From the NCBI RefSeq assembly GCF_007570835.1, contig NZ_SUNC01000001.1:930001-994000 (forward strand): DNA of 64,000 nt. Direction: 5' to 3'. The translations under genes and the position numbers were made by a program. The notes beneath the pieces are model-generated. The model made no database searches and was not told where the DNA came from. It was given only the letters and a program-made list of their open reading frames with translations. This document shows, in pieces, positions 17,131-26,206 of this stretch. The DNA is from Croceicoccus sediminis. Its GTDB lineage: Bacteria; Pseudomonadota; Alphaproteobacteria; Sphingomonadales; Sphingomonadaceae. Within the stretch, counting starts at the first letter, position 1; the number at the start of each line of letters is the position of its first letter.

Positions 17131-17558
17131 TCCCCGAATATACTGTTCCCGACCGCGCGCTCGAAATCGGCGCGCGGGCCGAGAAATTGTCTGCAAAGTC
17201 GTAATCCCGTATTAAAAGAACGACCGGCGCGACCATCGCGGCGCGCCGCTCGATGACGTTCGCGCCACCGCCGCCAACGCTCTGGGCAGGCAACGCGCCG
17301 AAGCCTTCCACCACCCTGCCCGATCCTATCGTTACACATTTCCCGCCGGGTCGTGCGTTCGGCTGCCTACTGCAATGGCGTTTTGAAAGGCTCGGGTGCG
17401 GATGTGGCCGGTCCTCGAGCTGGTGCGTCTGCTATTCGAGCAAACGTTGACAGGAAACGTACAATAGACAAATACACTGGTGAGTGCATATTCCTCTGAT
17501 GGGTTTTACAAAATCGATTCCGCCATGGTCAACGAATTGAACTGACAAGGAATACTTC
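17131..17558. other. Intergenic region, no gene seen
   Basis: 428 bases between the SnoaL-like gene and the HSD10-like SDR. It holds an 8-bp GC-only hairpin (17153-17177, loop TCGAAATCG) without a T-tract, which may end the upstream transcript. It also has a TTGACA at 17447-17452 that could be a -35 element for the downstream SDR, but no convincing -10 is placed after it. No RNA gene or coding frame is supported. Confidence 0.5.
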
Positions 17559-18320
17559 ATGGATATCAAGGGACTGCCCGCCATTGTGACCGGCGGCGCT
17601 TCGGGGCTTGGCAAGGCAACTGCGACAATGCTGGCCGATGCAGGCGCCAAAGTGGCGCTATTCGATCTGAACGAAGAGGCAGGCCAGGCGGCCGCGCGGG
17701 AAATCGGCGGGATTTTCGCAAGCGTCAACGTGGCCGACGAGGCCAGCGTAACGGCCGGGCTCGACACCGCCGAAGCGGCGCACGGCGTGGCCCGCATCCT
17801 GGTCAACTGTGCAGGCATCGCCCCGGCGATCAAGACAGTCGGCAAGGAGAACGTGCCTCATTCTCTGGACGTCTATCGCAAGACGATCGAGGTGAACCTG
17901 ATCGGCACTTTCAACGTCATCTCGAAGTTCGCGGCCCGCGCCGTGACCGCTGACGAGATTGACGGTGAGCGCGGTGTCATCGTCAATACCGCATCGGTCG
18001 CCGCCTACGACGGGCAGATCGGACAGGCCGCCTATGCCTCGTCCAAGGGTGGCGTTGTCGGCATGACCCTGCCGGTCGCCCGCGATCTGGCGCAGCACAA
18101 GATCCGGGTAATGACTGTGGCTCCGGGCATTTTCCTGACGCCAATGCTCGAAGGCTTTCCCCAACAGGTCCAGGACGCCCTTGGCGCGCAGGTTCCGCAT
18201 CCCAGTCGCCTGGGAAAGCCGGCAGAATATGCCCAGCTCGTCGAATCGATCATCCGCAACCCGATGCTCAACGGCGAAGTCATCCGCCTCGACGGCGCAA
18301 TCCGCATGGCGCCGAGGTAG
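17559..18320 (+). CDS. SDR, 3-hydroxyacyl-CoA dehydrogenase type 2-like (HSD10-like)
   Basis: Short-chain dehydrogenase of 253 residues resembling the HSD17B10/3-hydroxyacyl-CoA dehydrogenase type II group. It has TGGASGLG at about residues 11-18, NCAGIAPA, the GERGVIVNTASVAAYDGQ segment, YASSK as active-site Tyr-Lys, and a PGIFLTPML segment characteristic of the group. It probably oxidises a 3-hydroxyacyl-CoA (or hydroxysteroid) with NAD in a beta-oxidation-like step. AAGGA precedes the ATG. It is the last metabolic gene before the pilus locus. Confidence 0.88.
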   Translation: MDIKGLPAIVTGGASGLGKATATMLADAGAKVALFDLNEEAGQAAAREIGGIFASVNVADEASVTAGLDTAEAAHGVARILVNCAGIAPAIKTVGKENVPHSLDVYRKTIEVNLIGTFNVISKFAARAVTADEIDGERGVIVNTASVAAYDGQIGQAAYASSKGGVVGMTLPVARDLAQHKIRVMTVAPGIFLTPMLEGFPQQVQDALGAQVPHPSRLGKPAEYAQLVESIIRNPMLNGEVIRLDGAIRMAPR

Positions 18321-18421
18321 GACACACCGTCCCGGCGCGCAGTTGTTTCATCCCCGCACAGGATCCGGGATCGTGCGAAAACGATTTGTTAAAGCAGGTT
18401 GGTTACTAGCAAAGTAACGCT

Positions 18422-18928
18422 ATGGAACAACTGCGCGCCATATTATGCATTTTGGGCAGTGGCCTCGCCTTGGCGGGCCTGCCCGGCATGGCCCGCGCGC
18501 AAAGCGAATCAACGACCATGACGATCGGTGCCGAAGTGGCCGAATCCTGTTCGATCGCGGCGACGACGATGGCTTTTCCCATCACAACGCCCGGCGGCGG
18601 GGGTAATGCGACGGCAACGGCAGATATCACGCTGAACTGTTCGCCCGGCGTCGATTACGACATCGCAATGGACAACGGGCTTCACCCACAGGGCCAGACG
18701 CGCAACATGTTCGACCCCGTTCTGGGCACTTACCTGCCTTACGAGGTCTATCGCAATGCGAAGATGACGGCGCAATGGGGCGACCGCACGGGCATCAACA
18801 CCGTCGCGGGCCGATCCCGTCGGGGCGGCGCGACCGTCATCACTGCCTATGGCAAGATCAAGTCCACGACGCAGACCGCGCGCAGCGGCAAGTACTCCGA
18901 CTACGTCGTCGTCACCGTCAATTTCTGA
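18422..18928 (+). CDS. Spore coat U (SCPU) domain pilin, Csu type
   Basis: Secreted protein of 168 residues: signal peptide at about 1-26 ending near ARAQ, then a single SCPU beta-sandwich domain with the expected cysteine pair (AESCSIAA and LNCSPG) and the conserved ending YVVVTVNF. It is probably a subunit of a Csu-type chaperone-usher pilus assembled by the genes at 19632-22761. A 6-bp inverted repeat (GTTACT...AGTAAC, 18402-18418) lies just before the ATG and no strong ribosome site is seen, so its translation may be weak or controlled. Confidence 0.85.
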   Translation: MEQLRAILCILGSGLALAGLPGMARAQSESTTMTIGAEVAESCSIAATTMAFPITTPGGGGNATATADITLNCSPGVDYDIAMDNGLHPQGQTRNMFDPVLGTYLPYEVYRNAKMTAQWGDRTGINTVAGRSRRGGATVITAYGKIKSTTQTARSGKYSDYVVVTVNF

Positions 18929-19124
18929 CAGTTTTCGCTCTGCTTTCGCGCGCCCTGATGGCTGCGGCGGCTCTGAATGCGACTGTCTGCAACTGCCGGT
19001 CTTACCCACGAACAGGCCTGCGTAGACTTACCGAAAGGTAAACGCCCAATTTACGAACATTACAGATTTCTCCCCTAGACGGCTGTTTACCCTTTTCGGG
19101 CCAGCACAACAGGGAGACCACCCC

Positions 19125-19616
19125 ATGAAGACCATTCTGAAGATCGGCGGCGTTGCTGCGGCGTTGATCGCGGCCCCGGCATATGCCGGCACCGCAGACA
19201 CCACGATGCCGGTTACGGCAGAAGTTCTCGACGCCTGCACCGTCAGCGCAACTCCCATGGCATTCGGCACGATCCCCGTGCTTGGTTCGCAGGACATCGA
19301 CGCACAGGCCACCGTTTCGCTGCTTTGCACCGTCGGTGCGAGCTACGACGTCGCGATGGATGTCGGTCTCAACTCCTCGGGCGGCGGACAGCGCTATCTC
19401 GGCAACTCGGGCGGCGCGGCAGACGTGATCCCGTATGACATCTACACCGACTCGGCCCGCAGCGCGGTCTGGGGCAACACGGTCGGCAACACCGTGGGCG
19501 GCGTCGCCACCACCGGTATCGTCGACATCACGGCCTATGGCCGGATCCCGGTTTCGGCCACTCCGGTCGTTGCCGGCTCCTACGAAGATACCGTGACCGT
19601 CACGGTCACCTTCTGA
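19125..19616 (+). CDS. Spore coat U (SCPU) domain pilin, Csu type
   Basis: Secreted protein of 163 residues: signal peptide at about 1-21 (cleavage after AYA), SCPU domain with cysteines in LDACTVSA and LLCTVG, and a terminal VTVTVTF donor-strand-like ending. An AGGGAG ribosome site precedes the ATG. It lies 196 bases after the first pilin and 15 bases before the chaperone. It is probably the major pilin, being the one tightly linked to the assembly genes (inference). A short TTACC-GAAA-GGTAA hairpin (19028-19041) lies in the upstream gap. Confidence 0.87.
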   Translation: MKTILKIGGVAAALIAAPAYAGTADTTMPVTAEVLDACTVSATPMAFGTIPVLGSQDIDAQATVSLLCTVGASYDVAMDVGLNSSGGGQRYLGNSGGAADVIPYDIYTDSARSAVWGNTVGNTVGGVATTGIVDITAYGRIPVSATPVVAGSYEDTVTVTVTF

Positions 19617-19631
19617 TCGGAGCGATCTGAC

Positions 19632-20375
19632 ATGCGCACCGGTGCCATCGCCTTGATCGCCCTTCTCGCCGCGGCCAGCCCCCTGGCTGCGGAAACGTCC
19701 GACACGCCCGCAAACTCCGCGGGTGCGGCACTGGACAGGGGGGCGAACATCTCGGTGGCACCGCTGCGTCTCGAACTTGGCGGTGCACAGACCGCCGAAA
19801 CCCTGCGCCTTCGCAATCCCGCCGCCCGCAAGATCGGCGTACAGGTACGCGTTTTCGCATGGGACCAGGTCGACGGCGAGGACGTCTACACGCCCACGAC
19901 CGACGTTTCGATCTCACCCGCGATCATCCAGATCAAGCCGGGCGACACCCAGATTTTCCGCGTGGTCCGCACCACGCAGGCAGGCGAGAGCGAAAAGCGT
20001 TATCGCGTCGCGATCGACCAGCTTCCCGACCCCTCGCTCAACCGGCACGGCGAGTTCACACCGCGCCTGCGCTTTACCCTTCCGCTGTTCGTAGACCGTC
20101 AGACCGCCCAGCCCGCCCAACTGGCCTGGCAAGTCGCGGGCGACAAGCTCCTGCTCGACAATGCAGGCGGCCAGACCGTGCGGATTGCAGCGGTCGCCAT
20201 GAACGATGCCAGTGGCGAGGCGCTTCCGCTCAATCGCAGCGGCCTGCGCTATGTCATGGGCAGCAAGAAAGCCGAATGGACGATCCGCAGCGGCTGTCCG
20301 AGCGGCCCTATCGAGATCGCGGCTCTCGTCGACGGGGAAGAAACCCGTGTCCAGGCGCAGCCGAACTGCGGTTGA
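19632..20375 (+). CDS. Periplasmic pilus chaperone (PapD-like, CsuC type)
   Basis: Periplasmic chaperone of 247 residues: signal peptide at about 1-20, an N-terminal immunoglobulin-like domain beginning SVAPLRLELG with the conserved LRLRNPA and QIFRVVR strands, and a second domain ending with a cysteine. It should hold pilin subunits by donor-strand complementation and deliver them to the usher. It starts 15 bases after the second pilin gene and overlaps the usher start. Confidence 0.9.
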   Translation: MRTGAIALIALLAAASPLAAETSDTPANSAGAALDRGANISVAPLRLELGGAQTAETLRLRNPAARKIGVQVRVFAWDQVDGEDVYTPTTDVSISPAIIQIKPGDTQIFRVVRTTQAGESEKRYRVAIDQLPDPSLNRHGEFTPRLRFTLPLFVDRQTAQPAQLAWQVAGDKLLLDNAGGQTVRIAAVAMNDASGEALPLNRSGLRYVMGSKKAEWTIRSGCPSGPIEIAALVDGEETRVQAQPNCG

Positions 20376-22761
20376 CCTATTCGCCGCGACGTTCCTGCTG
20401 ATCGCGGCACTGGTCGGTGCGAATGCCCCGGCAGCGGCGCAATCGGCCGATCCCTTCGCCCTGCCCGGCGATGTCACGATTGCCGATGCCGTCGACTTGT
20501 CCGGCCCCGGCCTGTCCACTATTCGTATCGACGGCATCGATCAGGATGACCTTGTCCGCCTCGCGTGGATCGACGGCGTGCTCAACATCGATGCCGACGA
20601 CGCGCGCATGGTCGGCCTGCCGGTCGCGGAGGACGCTATCGATAGCGAGGCCAGCGGCTATGTCCCGCTCGACACCTTCGTCCTTGCCACCTGGGATTTC
20701 AGCCAGCTCGACCAGACGCTGATCGTCAAGAAATTCCGCAAGAGCGACGGCGTCAACTACAAGGACCTGTCCCGCCCGACGCGCGATCCGGCGCAATTCC
20801 GCCCGATGACCGCCTTCCTCATGGATTATGACCTGACCGCCTCGGCCGGGGCCAGTGGAAGCTACGCCGCCGGCGCATTCGACGCCCGCGTCGCCCGCGG
20901 GGACGAGCGGATCGGCACGAATTTCCGCGTTCTGTCGGACCCTGCAAAGGGTTACAACACGGTCACCCGCCTCAACTCTGCGCTGCAGATGGCGGACCGG
21001 GCGCAGGGCGTGACGATCACCGTCGGCGATCATATCTCGGTCGGCAGCAACAGCCAGCGTCCGCTGCGATTCGGCGGCATCCAGATCGCCAGCGATTTCG
21101 CGCTGCGCCCAGGCATCGTGTCCTACCCCCTCCCCGCATTCGACGGACAGGTCGCGGTTCCGACCGGCATCGATCTGGTCATCAATGACAAACGCTTTTC
21201 GGCAGGCGAACTGGAGGCAGGTGAGTTCGCGGTGCGCAACGTGCCGGTCAGTCCGGGGCGCGGCGAAGTTTCCGTTGTCCTGAGGGACGAACTCGGCCGT
21301 GAAGTCGTGCAGACGACAAAGCTCTATGTCTCACGCGATTTGCTGCGCAAGGGGCTATGGGAAGGCGGCGTCAACATCGGCGCGATCCGCCGCAACTTTG
21401 GCAAGCGCAATGCCGATTACCGCGACCTTTCGATGACGTTTCTGGCCCGGCGCGGGTTGTCCGACACGCTTTCGCTCGGCGCGTCGGGCGAAGTCGGCGC
21501 GGGCATCGCAAACCTTGGCGCGCATGGCGAAGTCGCGCTTGGCGGTGTCGCGCTGGTGACGGGGGAACTGCGCGGCAGCACGGGCACGGGATCGTCGGGC
21601 GCGCTCGTCCGGCTTGGCGTGGAATCCTTTGGAAGCGGTCTTTCGGGCCGGATCGAGGGGATTTTCCCGACCAAGGGCTACCGCGATCTGGCGGCGGCCT
21701 CGGGCGATGCCCTGCCGGTATCGCAGATCAATGCGATGGTTAATTTCGACCTAAGACAGTACGACGCCCGCTTCCTCGTCAGCGCCAGCCGCATCATTCG
21801 CCGCAATGATCCGCGCTATCCCACGTCGAACGGCAGCACCACGATCCTGCGCGCCAACGCCCGAAAATCGCTGGCCGACCGGCTTGACGTCGGGCTCGAC
21901 CTGGCCTGGCGCAAGAGCGACAATTCACGCATCAGCGCCATGGTCGGGATCATGTACCGGTTCGGCGAACGCACGCAGGCGATGGGCAATATCGCGCGCA
22001 ACGGCAGCCGGACATCGATGCAGGCCAGCATCCAGCGCCCCGACATTCTGCCCGGCGATTTCGGCTATGGCGTCGAAGCGACCCGCGCGATCAGCGAGCG
22101 GCTAAGCGGGCGCGGAAGCTATCGCACGCCAAACACCCGCGCCGAGGCACAGGCCGAATACGTATCGGGGCGTTTCGCGGCCCGGACCGGCCTTCGCGGC
22201 ACGCTGATCGCGACGGGCGGCACCGTCTTTGCCCGGAACCAGACCGGCGGTGCCTATGCCTTTGTACAGACCGGCAATGTCGGCGGGGTCACGGTGATGC
22301 GCGAAAACCGGCTGGCCGGCGTGTCGGACGACAAAGGGCGCGTGCTGGTCGAACAGGTAACGCCCCTCGTCCCGACACAGTTCGACATCGACCCCGACGA
22401 ACTGCCCGCCGATGTCGTCACCGGTTCGACCTATCGCCGCGTTGCCGTGGCGCGCGGTTCGGTGGGCCGGGTGGAAATGGACATCAGCGCATTCCGCTCG
22501 CTGCCCGTGCGCGTGATCGACGCAAACGGCCAGCCGCTGCCGCTTGGCATGATGCTGGCATCGGAAAAGGGCGAAAGCTACATGGTCGGTTACGACGGCC
22601 TTATCGATTACAACGCGCTTTCACCGGCAAAGACCCTGCACGGCGAATTGCGGCAAGGACAGGCCTGCACGCTCACCATTCCCGGCACTGTCGCGGCGAT
22701 CGAGGGGATAGCGCAATTGCAGGCCGAATGCAGCACGACGGTCATCGCGCTGGCACACTGA
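20347..22761 (+). CDS. Outer-membrane usher of Csu-type pilus
   Basis: Usher of about 804 residues that secretes and polymerises pilins. The best start is GTG at 20347, preceded by GGGGAAG. It gives a sensible signal peptide (RRSRTAVDLFAATFLLIA, cut near AAAQ) and overlaps the chaperone by 29 bases. No ATG supports this start; an ATG at 20206 lies deep inside the chaperone. The body has the usher barrel with RFGGIQIASDFAL, a plug-region VPTGIDLVIND, and a C-terminal segment ending in a cysteine-containing QAECSTTVIAL. It is the last gene of the pilus locus; no tip-adhesin gene follows. Confidence 0.9.
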   Translation: MSRRSRTAVDLFAATFLLIAALVGANAPAAAQSADPFALPGDVTIADAVDLSGPGLSTIRIDGIDQDDLVRLAWIDGVLNIDADDARMVGLPVAEDAIDSEASGYVPLDTFVLATWDFSQLDQTLIVKKFRKSDGVNYKDLSRPTRDPAQFRPMTAFLMDYDLTASAGASGSYAAGAFDARVARGDERIGTNFRVLSDPAKGYNTVTRLNSALQMADRAQGVTITVGDHISVGSNSQRPLRFGGIQIASDFALRPGIVSYPLPAFDGQVAVPTGIDLVINDKRFSAGELEAGEFAVRNVPVSPGRGEVSVVLRDELGREVVQTTKLYVSRDLLRKGLWEGGVNIGAIRRNFGKRNADYRDLSMTFLARRGLSDTLSLGASGEVGAGIANLGAHGEVALGGVALVTGELRGSTGTGSSGALVRLGVESFGSGLSGRIEGIFPTKGYRDLAAASGDALPVSQINAMVNFDLRQYDARFLVSASRIIRRNDPRYPTSNGSTTILRANARKSLADRLDVGLDLAWRKSDNSRISAMVGIMYRFGERTQAMGNIARNGSRTSMQASIQRPDILPGDFGYGVEATRAISERLSGRGSYRTPNTRAEAQAEYVSGRFAARTGLRGTLIATGGTVFARNQTGGAYAFVQTGNVGGVTVMRENRLAGVSDDKGRVLVEQVTPLVPTQFDIDPDELPADVVTGSTYRRVAVARGSVGRVEMDISAFRSLPVRVIDANGQPLPLGMMLASEKGESYMVGYDGLIDYNALSPAKTLHGELRQGQACTLTIPGTVAAIEGIAQLQAECSTTVIALAH

Positions 22762-22808
22762 CGCGCATCGATCGCCACCACGGCAGGACAGGCTCGCGCC
22801 GACTGCCC

Positions 22809-23780
22809 TCAGACGGTGATGACCTGCATTCCCATCGTGTCCCCTGCAAAGCGCGCGATGACCTTGGGTGCCGCGTCAAAGGCGTGGCAGCCCTCGACCG
22901 GTACGGTGAGCCTCCCGTCGCGGACCATCGCGTCCAGATCCCTGATCGCCTCTTCACGCTCGGCTTCGGTGCGATTGGGAAAGGCGGCTCCCATCGCGGC
23001 ATAAGTTCGCCCGATCATGTCGAGCGGGTTCAGGTTGGGCAGGCCTGCCGCATTTCCAACCAGGACCAGCCGCCCCCCGAACGCTATGCCTTCAACCGCC
23101 TGATCGCTGGGTTCGCCGCCGACAGGATCGAAGATCACGTCGGCGCCATGCCCGCCGGTCAGTTCGCGCAAGGACTCTCCGATGTTCGCGCGCGTCGTAT
23201 CGATGACGTGGTCGGCACCTTGGGCACGACAGAAATCGATCTTTGCCTTCCCTCGTGCGGCGGCAATGACCTTTGCGCCCAGCGCCTTGCCGAGTTCTAT
23301 CGCGGCCGATCCCGTGGCACCCGAACCGCCAAGAACCAGCAGCGTCTCTCCCTCAGCCAGTCGTGCCCGGCTGACCAGCCCGACGTAAGCGGTGTGATAG
23401 GAAAGTACGAACGCCGCCGCTTGGATATCATCCAGCTCGTCCGGTGCGGCGAATGTATGGAATTCCTTCGCCAGCGCATATTCGGCAAGTGCGCCCGCAT
23501 GGCTTTCATAAAGCGTGCGCGCCATGACTCGGGTGCCCGGTGACAGGGTGCTGCCGGGTCCGACCTGAGCGATCGTGCCGCAGAAAGAATGGCCCGGTAT
23601 CGCAGGTGGGCTTTTGACGAAAGGATAACGCCCCTGCACCGATCGCAGATCAGGCAGCCCAAGTCCCACGGCCCGCACCTTGATCAGCACTTCGCCGGGG
23701 CCGGGTACGGGCTTTTCGATGTCCTTCAACGTCAGGACATCGAGCGGTTCGCCAAACGTGTCCGCCTGCCATGCCAGCAT
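22809..23780 (-). CDS. NADPH:quinone oxidoreductase-like MDR
   Basis: Medium-chain reductase of 323 residues of the quinone-oxidoreductase group: PGPGEVLIKVRAVGL near residue 25, PGHSFCGTIAQVGPG near 62, and the NADP-binding VLGGSGATGSAAIELGKALGAK near 145. No catalytic zinc set is seen. It reduces quinones or enones. It stands 124 bases downstream of the TonB receptor on the same strand, possibly the end of that operon, and is convergent with the usher gene. Confidence 0.9.
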   Translation of the reverse strand: MLAWQADTFGEPLDVLTLKDIEKPVPGPGEVLIKVRAVGLGLPDLRSVQGRYPFVKSPPAIPGHSFCGTIAQVGPGSTLSPGTRVMARTLYESHAGALAEYALAKEFHTFAAPDELDDIQAAAFVLSYHTAYVGLVSRARLAEGETLLVLGGSGATGSAAIELGKALGAKVIAAARGKAKIDFCRAQGADHVIDTTRANIGESLRELTGGHGADVIFDPVGGEPSDQAVEGIAFGGRLVLVGNAAGLPNLNPLDMIGRTYAAMGAAFPNRTEAEREEAIRDLDAMVRDGRLTVPVEGCHAFDAAPKVIARFAGDTMGMQVITV

Positions 23781-23904
23781 CTTGCGCCCCTCTGTTCATT
23801 TCTGCCCCCTCACCAACACGCATCGCGTCCGAAAACTAAGGGGCAATCGCCTGGCGAGTGGCCGTCGGCGCAAGGTTATACCTGCGCCGACGACCATTCC
23901 GGCC

Positions 23905-26091
23905 CTAGAAGTCGTAACCGAACGTCACGCCATAGGTGCGCGGTGCGGTCGGAACGGCGAAGTCGTTCCCTCCGCCCACGGCGACCAGGTTCGTGTAGAA
24001 GTACGAATTGGTCAGGTTGTTGCCCCACACCGAAAGGCGCAGACCATTGTTGCCTTCCCATCCCAGCGACGCGGAGAGCATTTCGTACGATCCGCGAACC
24101 TGACGGTTATCCAGCTCGCTGAAGCTCTTGCCGTTGTATGACAGGTTGCTGCTGAGCGTGACGTCACCGCTGTTCATCGGCAGGCGATATTCAAAGCCGA
24201 CGTTGCCGGTCCACTTCGGTGCATAGGGCAGACGATTGCCCTTGGCGTTGAAGTTGGGGTCGCCAAAATCGTTTCTGCCGTTGGGCAGGCGGTTCACATT
24301 GGGCGCATTGGGGAAGTCGCCAATCTGCGTGTGCAGGTAAGCCCCGTTCGCACGCAGGGTGAGGTTCGGCGTGACCCTGCCGTTCAGTTCCGCTTCGGCG
24401 CCGTAGATCTTTGCAGACGGGCCGTTGATTGTGAACACGCTGCCGGCGACCACTCTCTGGAACTGGATGTTCTGGAAATCATAGTAGAACGCCGCAGTGT
24501 TGAAGTTGACCGCACTTTCGAACAACTGCGTCTTCAGGCCGACTTCGAAAGCATCGATCTTTTCCGTGTCGAAAGCCTCGTTCACCGCAACCACGGTGCC
24601 AAGCGAGAAACCGCCCGACTTCACACCGCGGTTATAGGAAACATAGCCCATGACATCCGGCGTGAACTTGTAGTCCAGCGAAAGCCGCCAGGTGGGGCTT
24701 TCGTCGGAATACTTCTTGGTCTGTTCCGGCTGAAGCACGAAAGGCGTACCGGCGGCGTTGACCGAACCGGTATAGGTCACCTTGTCCTTCGTGTACCGGA
24801 TGCCTGCCGTCAGGTTCATCCTGTCTGTCAGGGGATAAGTGCCCTGGGCAAAACCGGAAATCGACCGCGTGGCGGTTTTCCCGTAGACGGCCACGCCAAT
24901 GGTGGGGTCAGAGAAGGTCGGATCGAAAACGAGACCGGTGATGTCGACCGGATCGCTGTACCCGTTGAAGTTGAAATAATAGACGCCCGCCAACCACTGG
25001 AACTTGGCGTCCGACGGCGCGAGGACGTGGAATTCCTCGCTGATCATGCGGGACCGGAAATAGAAATCGCCCCTCACGAGCGGCAGGGCGCTGGCATCCT
25101 GATCGAGCCCCTGGAAGATCGTGACTTTCTGATAGGCGGCGATATTCCTGATCTGCAGGCCTCCGAAATCATGCGTTACCGTAAGCGAGCCGCCATAGCT
25201 TTCGCCGGTCGCTTCGGTGTTGGAATCGCCCGCGACCTGATAGCGCCCAAGAAAGCCCTGCCCGGTGGCAAGCACTGCCCCCGGCGGATTCTGGGGATCG
25301 AGATCCTGTCGATCGAAGTCTGTGTAGTTGCCGGACAGCACGACCTCTGTCGCGTCCGATGGCGTGAGCAGGAGTTTGCCGCGTGCGCTGAAATCGCGCG
25401 AGTAGAAACGCTCTTCGCCCGTCGTGATGTTCCTGCCCCAGCCATCGCCCTGGTCCTGATACTGGACAGCGAGGTTCGCCGCGATGTTGTCAGTCAGTCC
25501 GCTGGAAACATAGACCGACGCGCTGACCGTGTCGTAGTTGGCATAGCCGACATCGAACTTCATCTGGGGATCGAAGGACGGGTTCTTGGTGATGACCTGC
25601 ACGACGCCGCCGGTCGCATTGCGGCCGAACAGGGTTCCCTGCGGACCCTTGAGCACTTCGACGCGCTCAACCCCGTTGAATTCGAAAATGTTGGCAACGG
25701 CATTCGCCTGGTAGACGCCATCGACATAGACCGCGACCGACGTCTCTGCGAGGAGGTCGCCGGATTTGAACCCGACACCGCGCATAAAGATGTTGGCAGG
25801 CCCGAAGCTCTGGTTGATCTGCAGGCTGGGAGCCACCGCCTGAAGCTGCGTCATGCCGGTGACCCCGGCGTTGTCCAGTGTCGATTCGCCGATCGCGCTG
25901 ATCGTGATCGGCACGTCCTGCAGGCGCTGTTCACGCCGCTGTGCCGTGACGATGATTTCCTGAATGCCGCGATCGGAACGCTCAACCGATTCCTCGGAAG
26001 GCTGCGACGGATCAGTCGTTTGCGCCTGCGCGGATTGCGCAAGGACGGTGAACGCCGAGATGCCACTCAGCAGGATCACTTTTACACTCAT
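23905..26091 (-). CDS. TonB-dependent outer-membrane receptor
   Basis: Receptor of 728 residues for active import across the outer membrane. Signal peptide at about 1-22 (ending AQSAQAQ), a TonB-box-like EIIVTAQRR at about 44-52, a plug domain with RLQDVPITISA and the GPQGTLFGRNATGG segment, and a 22-strand-type barrel ending TYGVTFGYDF with terminal Phe. GAGAGG precedes the ATG at 26091; a longer frame upstream has no such support. The genes upstream on the strand encode a CoA-transferase, Rieske oxygenase, crotonase and NmrA protein, so import of an aromatic or terpenoid substrate is more likely than iron. Confidence 0.92.
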   Translation of the reverse strand: MSVKVILLSGISAFTVLAQSAQAQTTDPSQPSEESVERSDRGIQEIIVTAQRREQRLQDVPITISAIGESTLDNAGVTGMTQLQAVAPSLQINQSFGPANIFMRGVGFKSGDLLAETSVAVYVDGVYQANAVANIFEFNGVERVEVLKGPQGTLFGRNATGGVVQVITKNPSFDPQMKFDVGYANYDTVSASVYVSSGLTDNIAANLAVQYQDQGDGWGRNITTGEERFYSRDFSARGKLLLTPSDATEVVLSGNYTDFDRQDLDPQNPPGAVLATGQGFLGRYQVAGDSNTEATGESYGGSLTVTHDFGGLQIRNIAAYQKVTIFQGLDQDASALPLVRGDFYFRSRMISEEFHVLAPSDAKFQWLAGVYYFNFNGYSDPVDITGLVFDPTFSDPTIGVAVYGKTATRSISGFAQGTYPLTDRMNLTAGIRYTKDKVTYTGSVNAAGTPFVLQPEQTKKYSDESPTWRLSLDYKFTPDVMGYVSYNRGVKSGGFSLGTVVAVNEAFDTEKIDAFEVGLKTQLFESAVNFNTAAFYYDFQNIQFQRVVAGSVFTINGPSAKIYGAEAELNGRVTPNLTLRANGAYLHTQIGDFPNAPNVNRLPNGRNDFGDPNFNAKGNRLPYAPKWTGNVGFEYRLPMNSGDVTLSSNLSYNGKSFSELDNRQVRGSYEMLSASLGWEGNNGLRLSVWGNNLTNSYFYTNLVAVGGGNDFAVPTAPRTYGVTFGYDF

Positions 26092-26206
26092 GTTACACCT
26101 CTCCACTTCCATCATTATTTTATTGATACAGAGGATAATAAACTCAGGGCCCGTTTTCTCCAACCACTTTCGGATGCCCTGGTAACTCGGGGACGGATCG
26201 CGGCTT

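Noticed and set aside
17436-17460. AACGTT near a TTGACA upstream of the HSD10-like SDR
   Set aside because: Only a 6-base match to the LacI core; no -10 element found.
19028-19041. TTACC-GAAA-GGTAA hairpin as a terminator
   Set aside because: Stem of only five pairs and no T-tract; kept only as a note under the second pilin.
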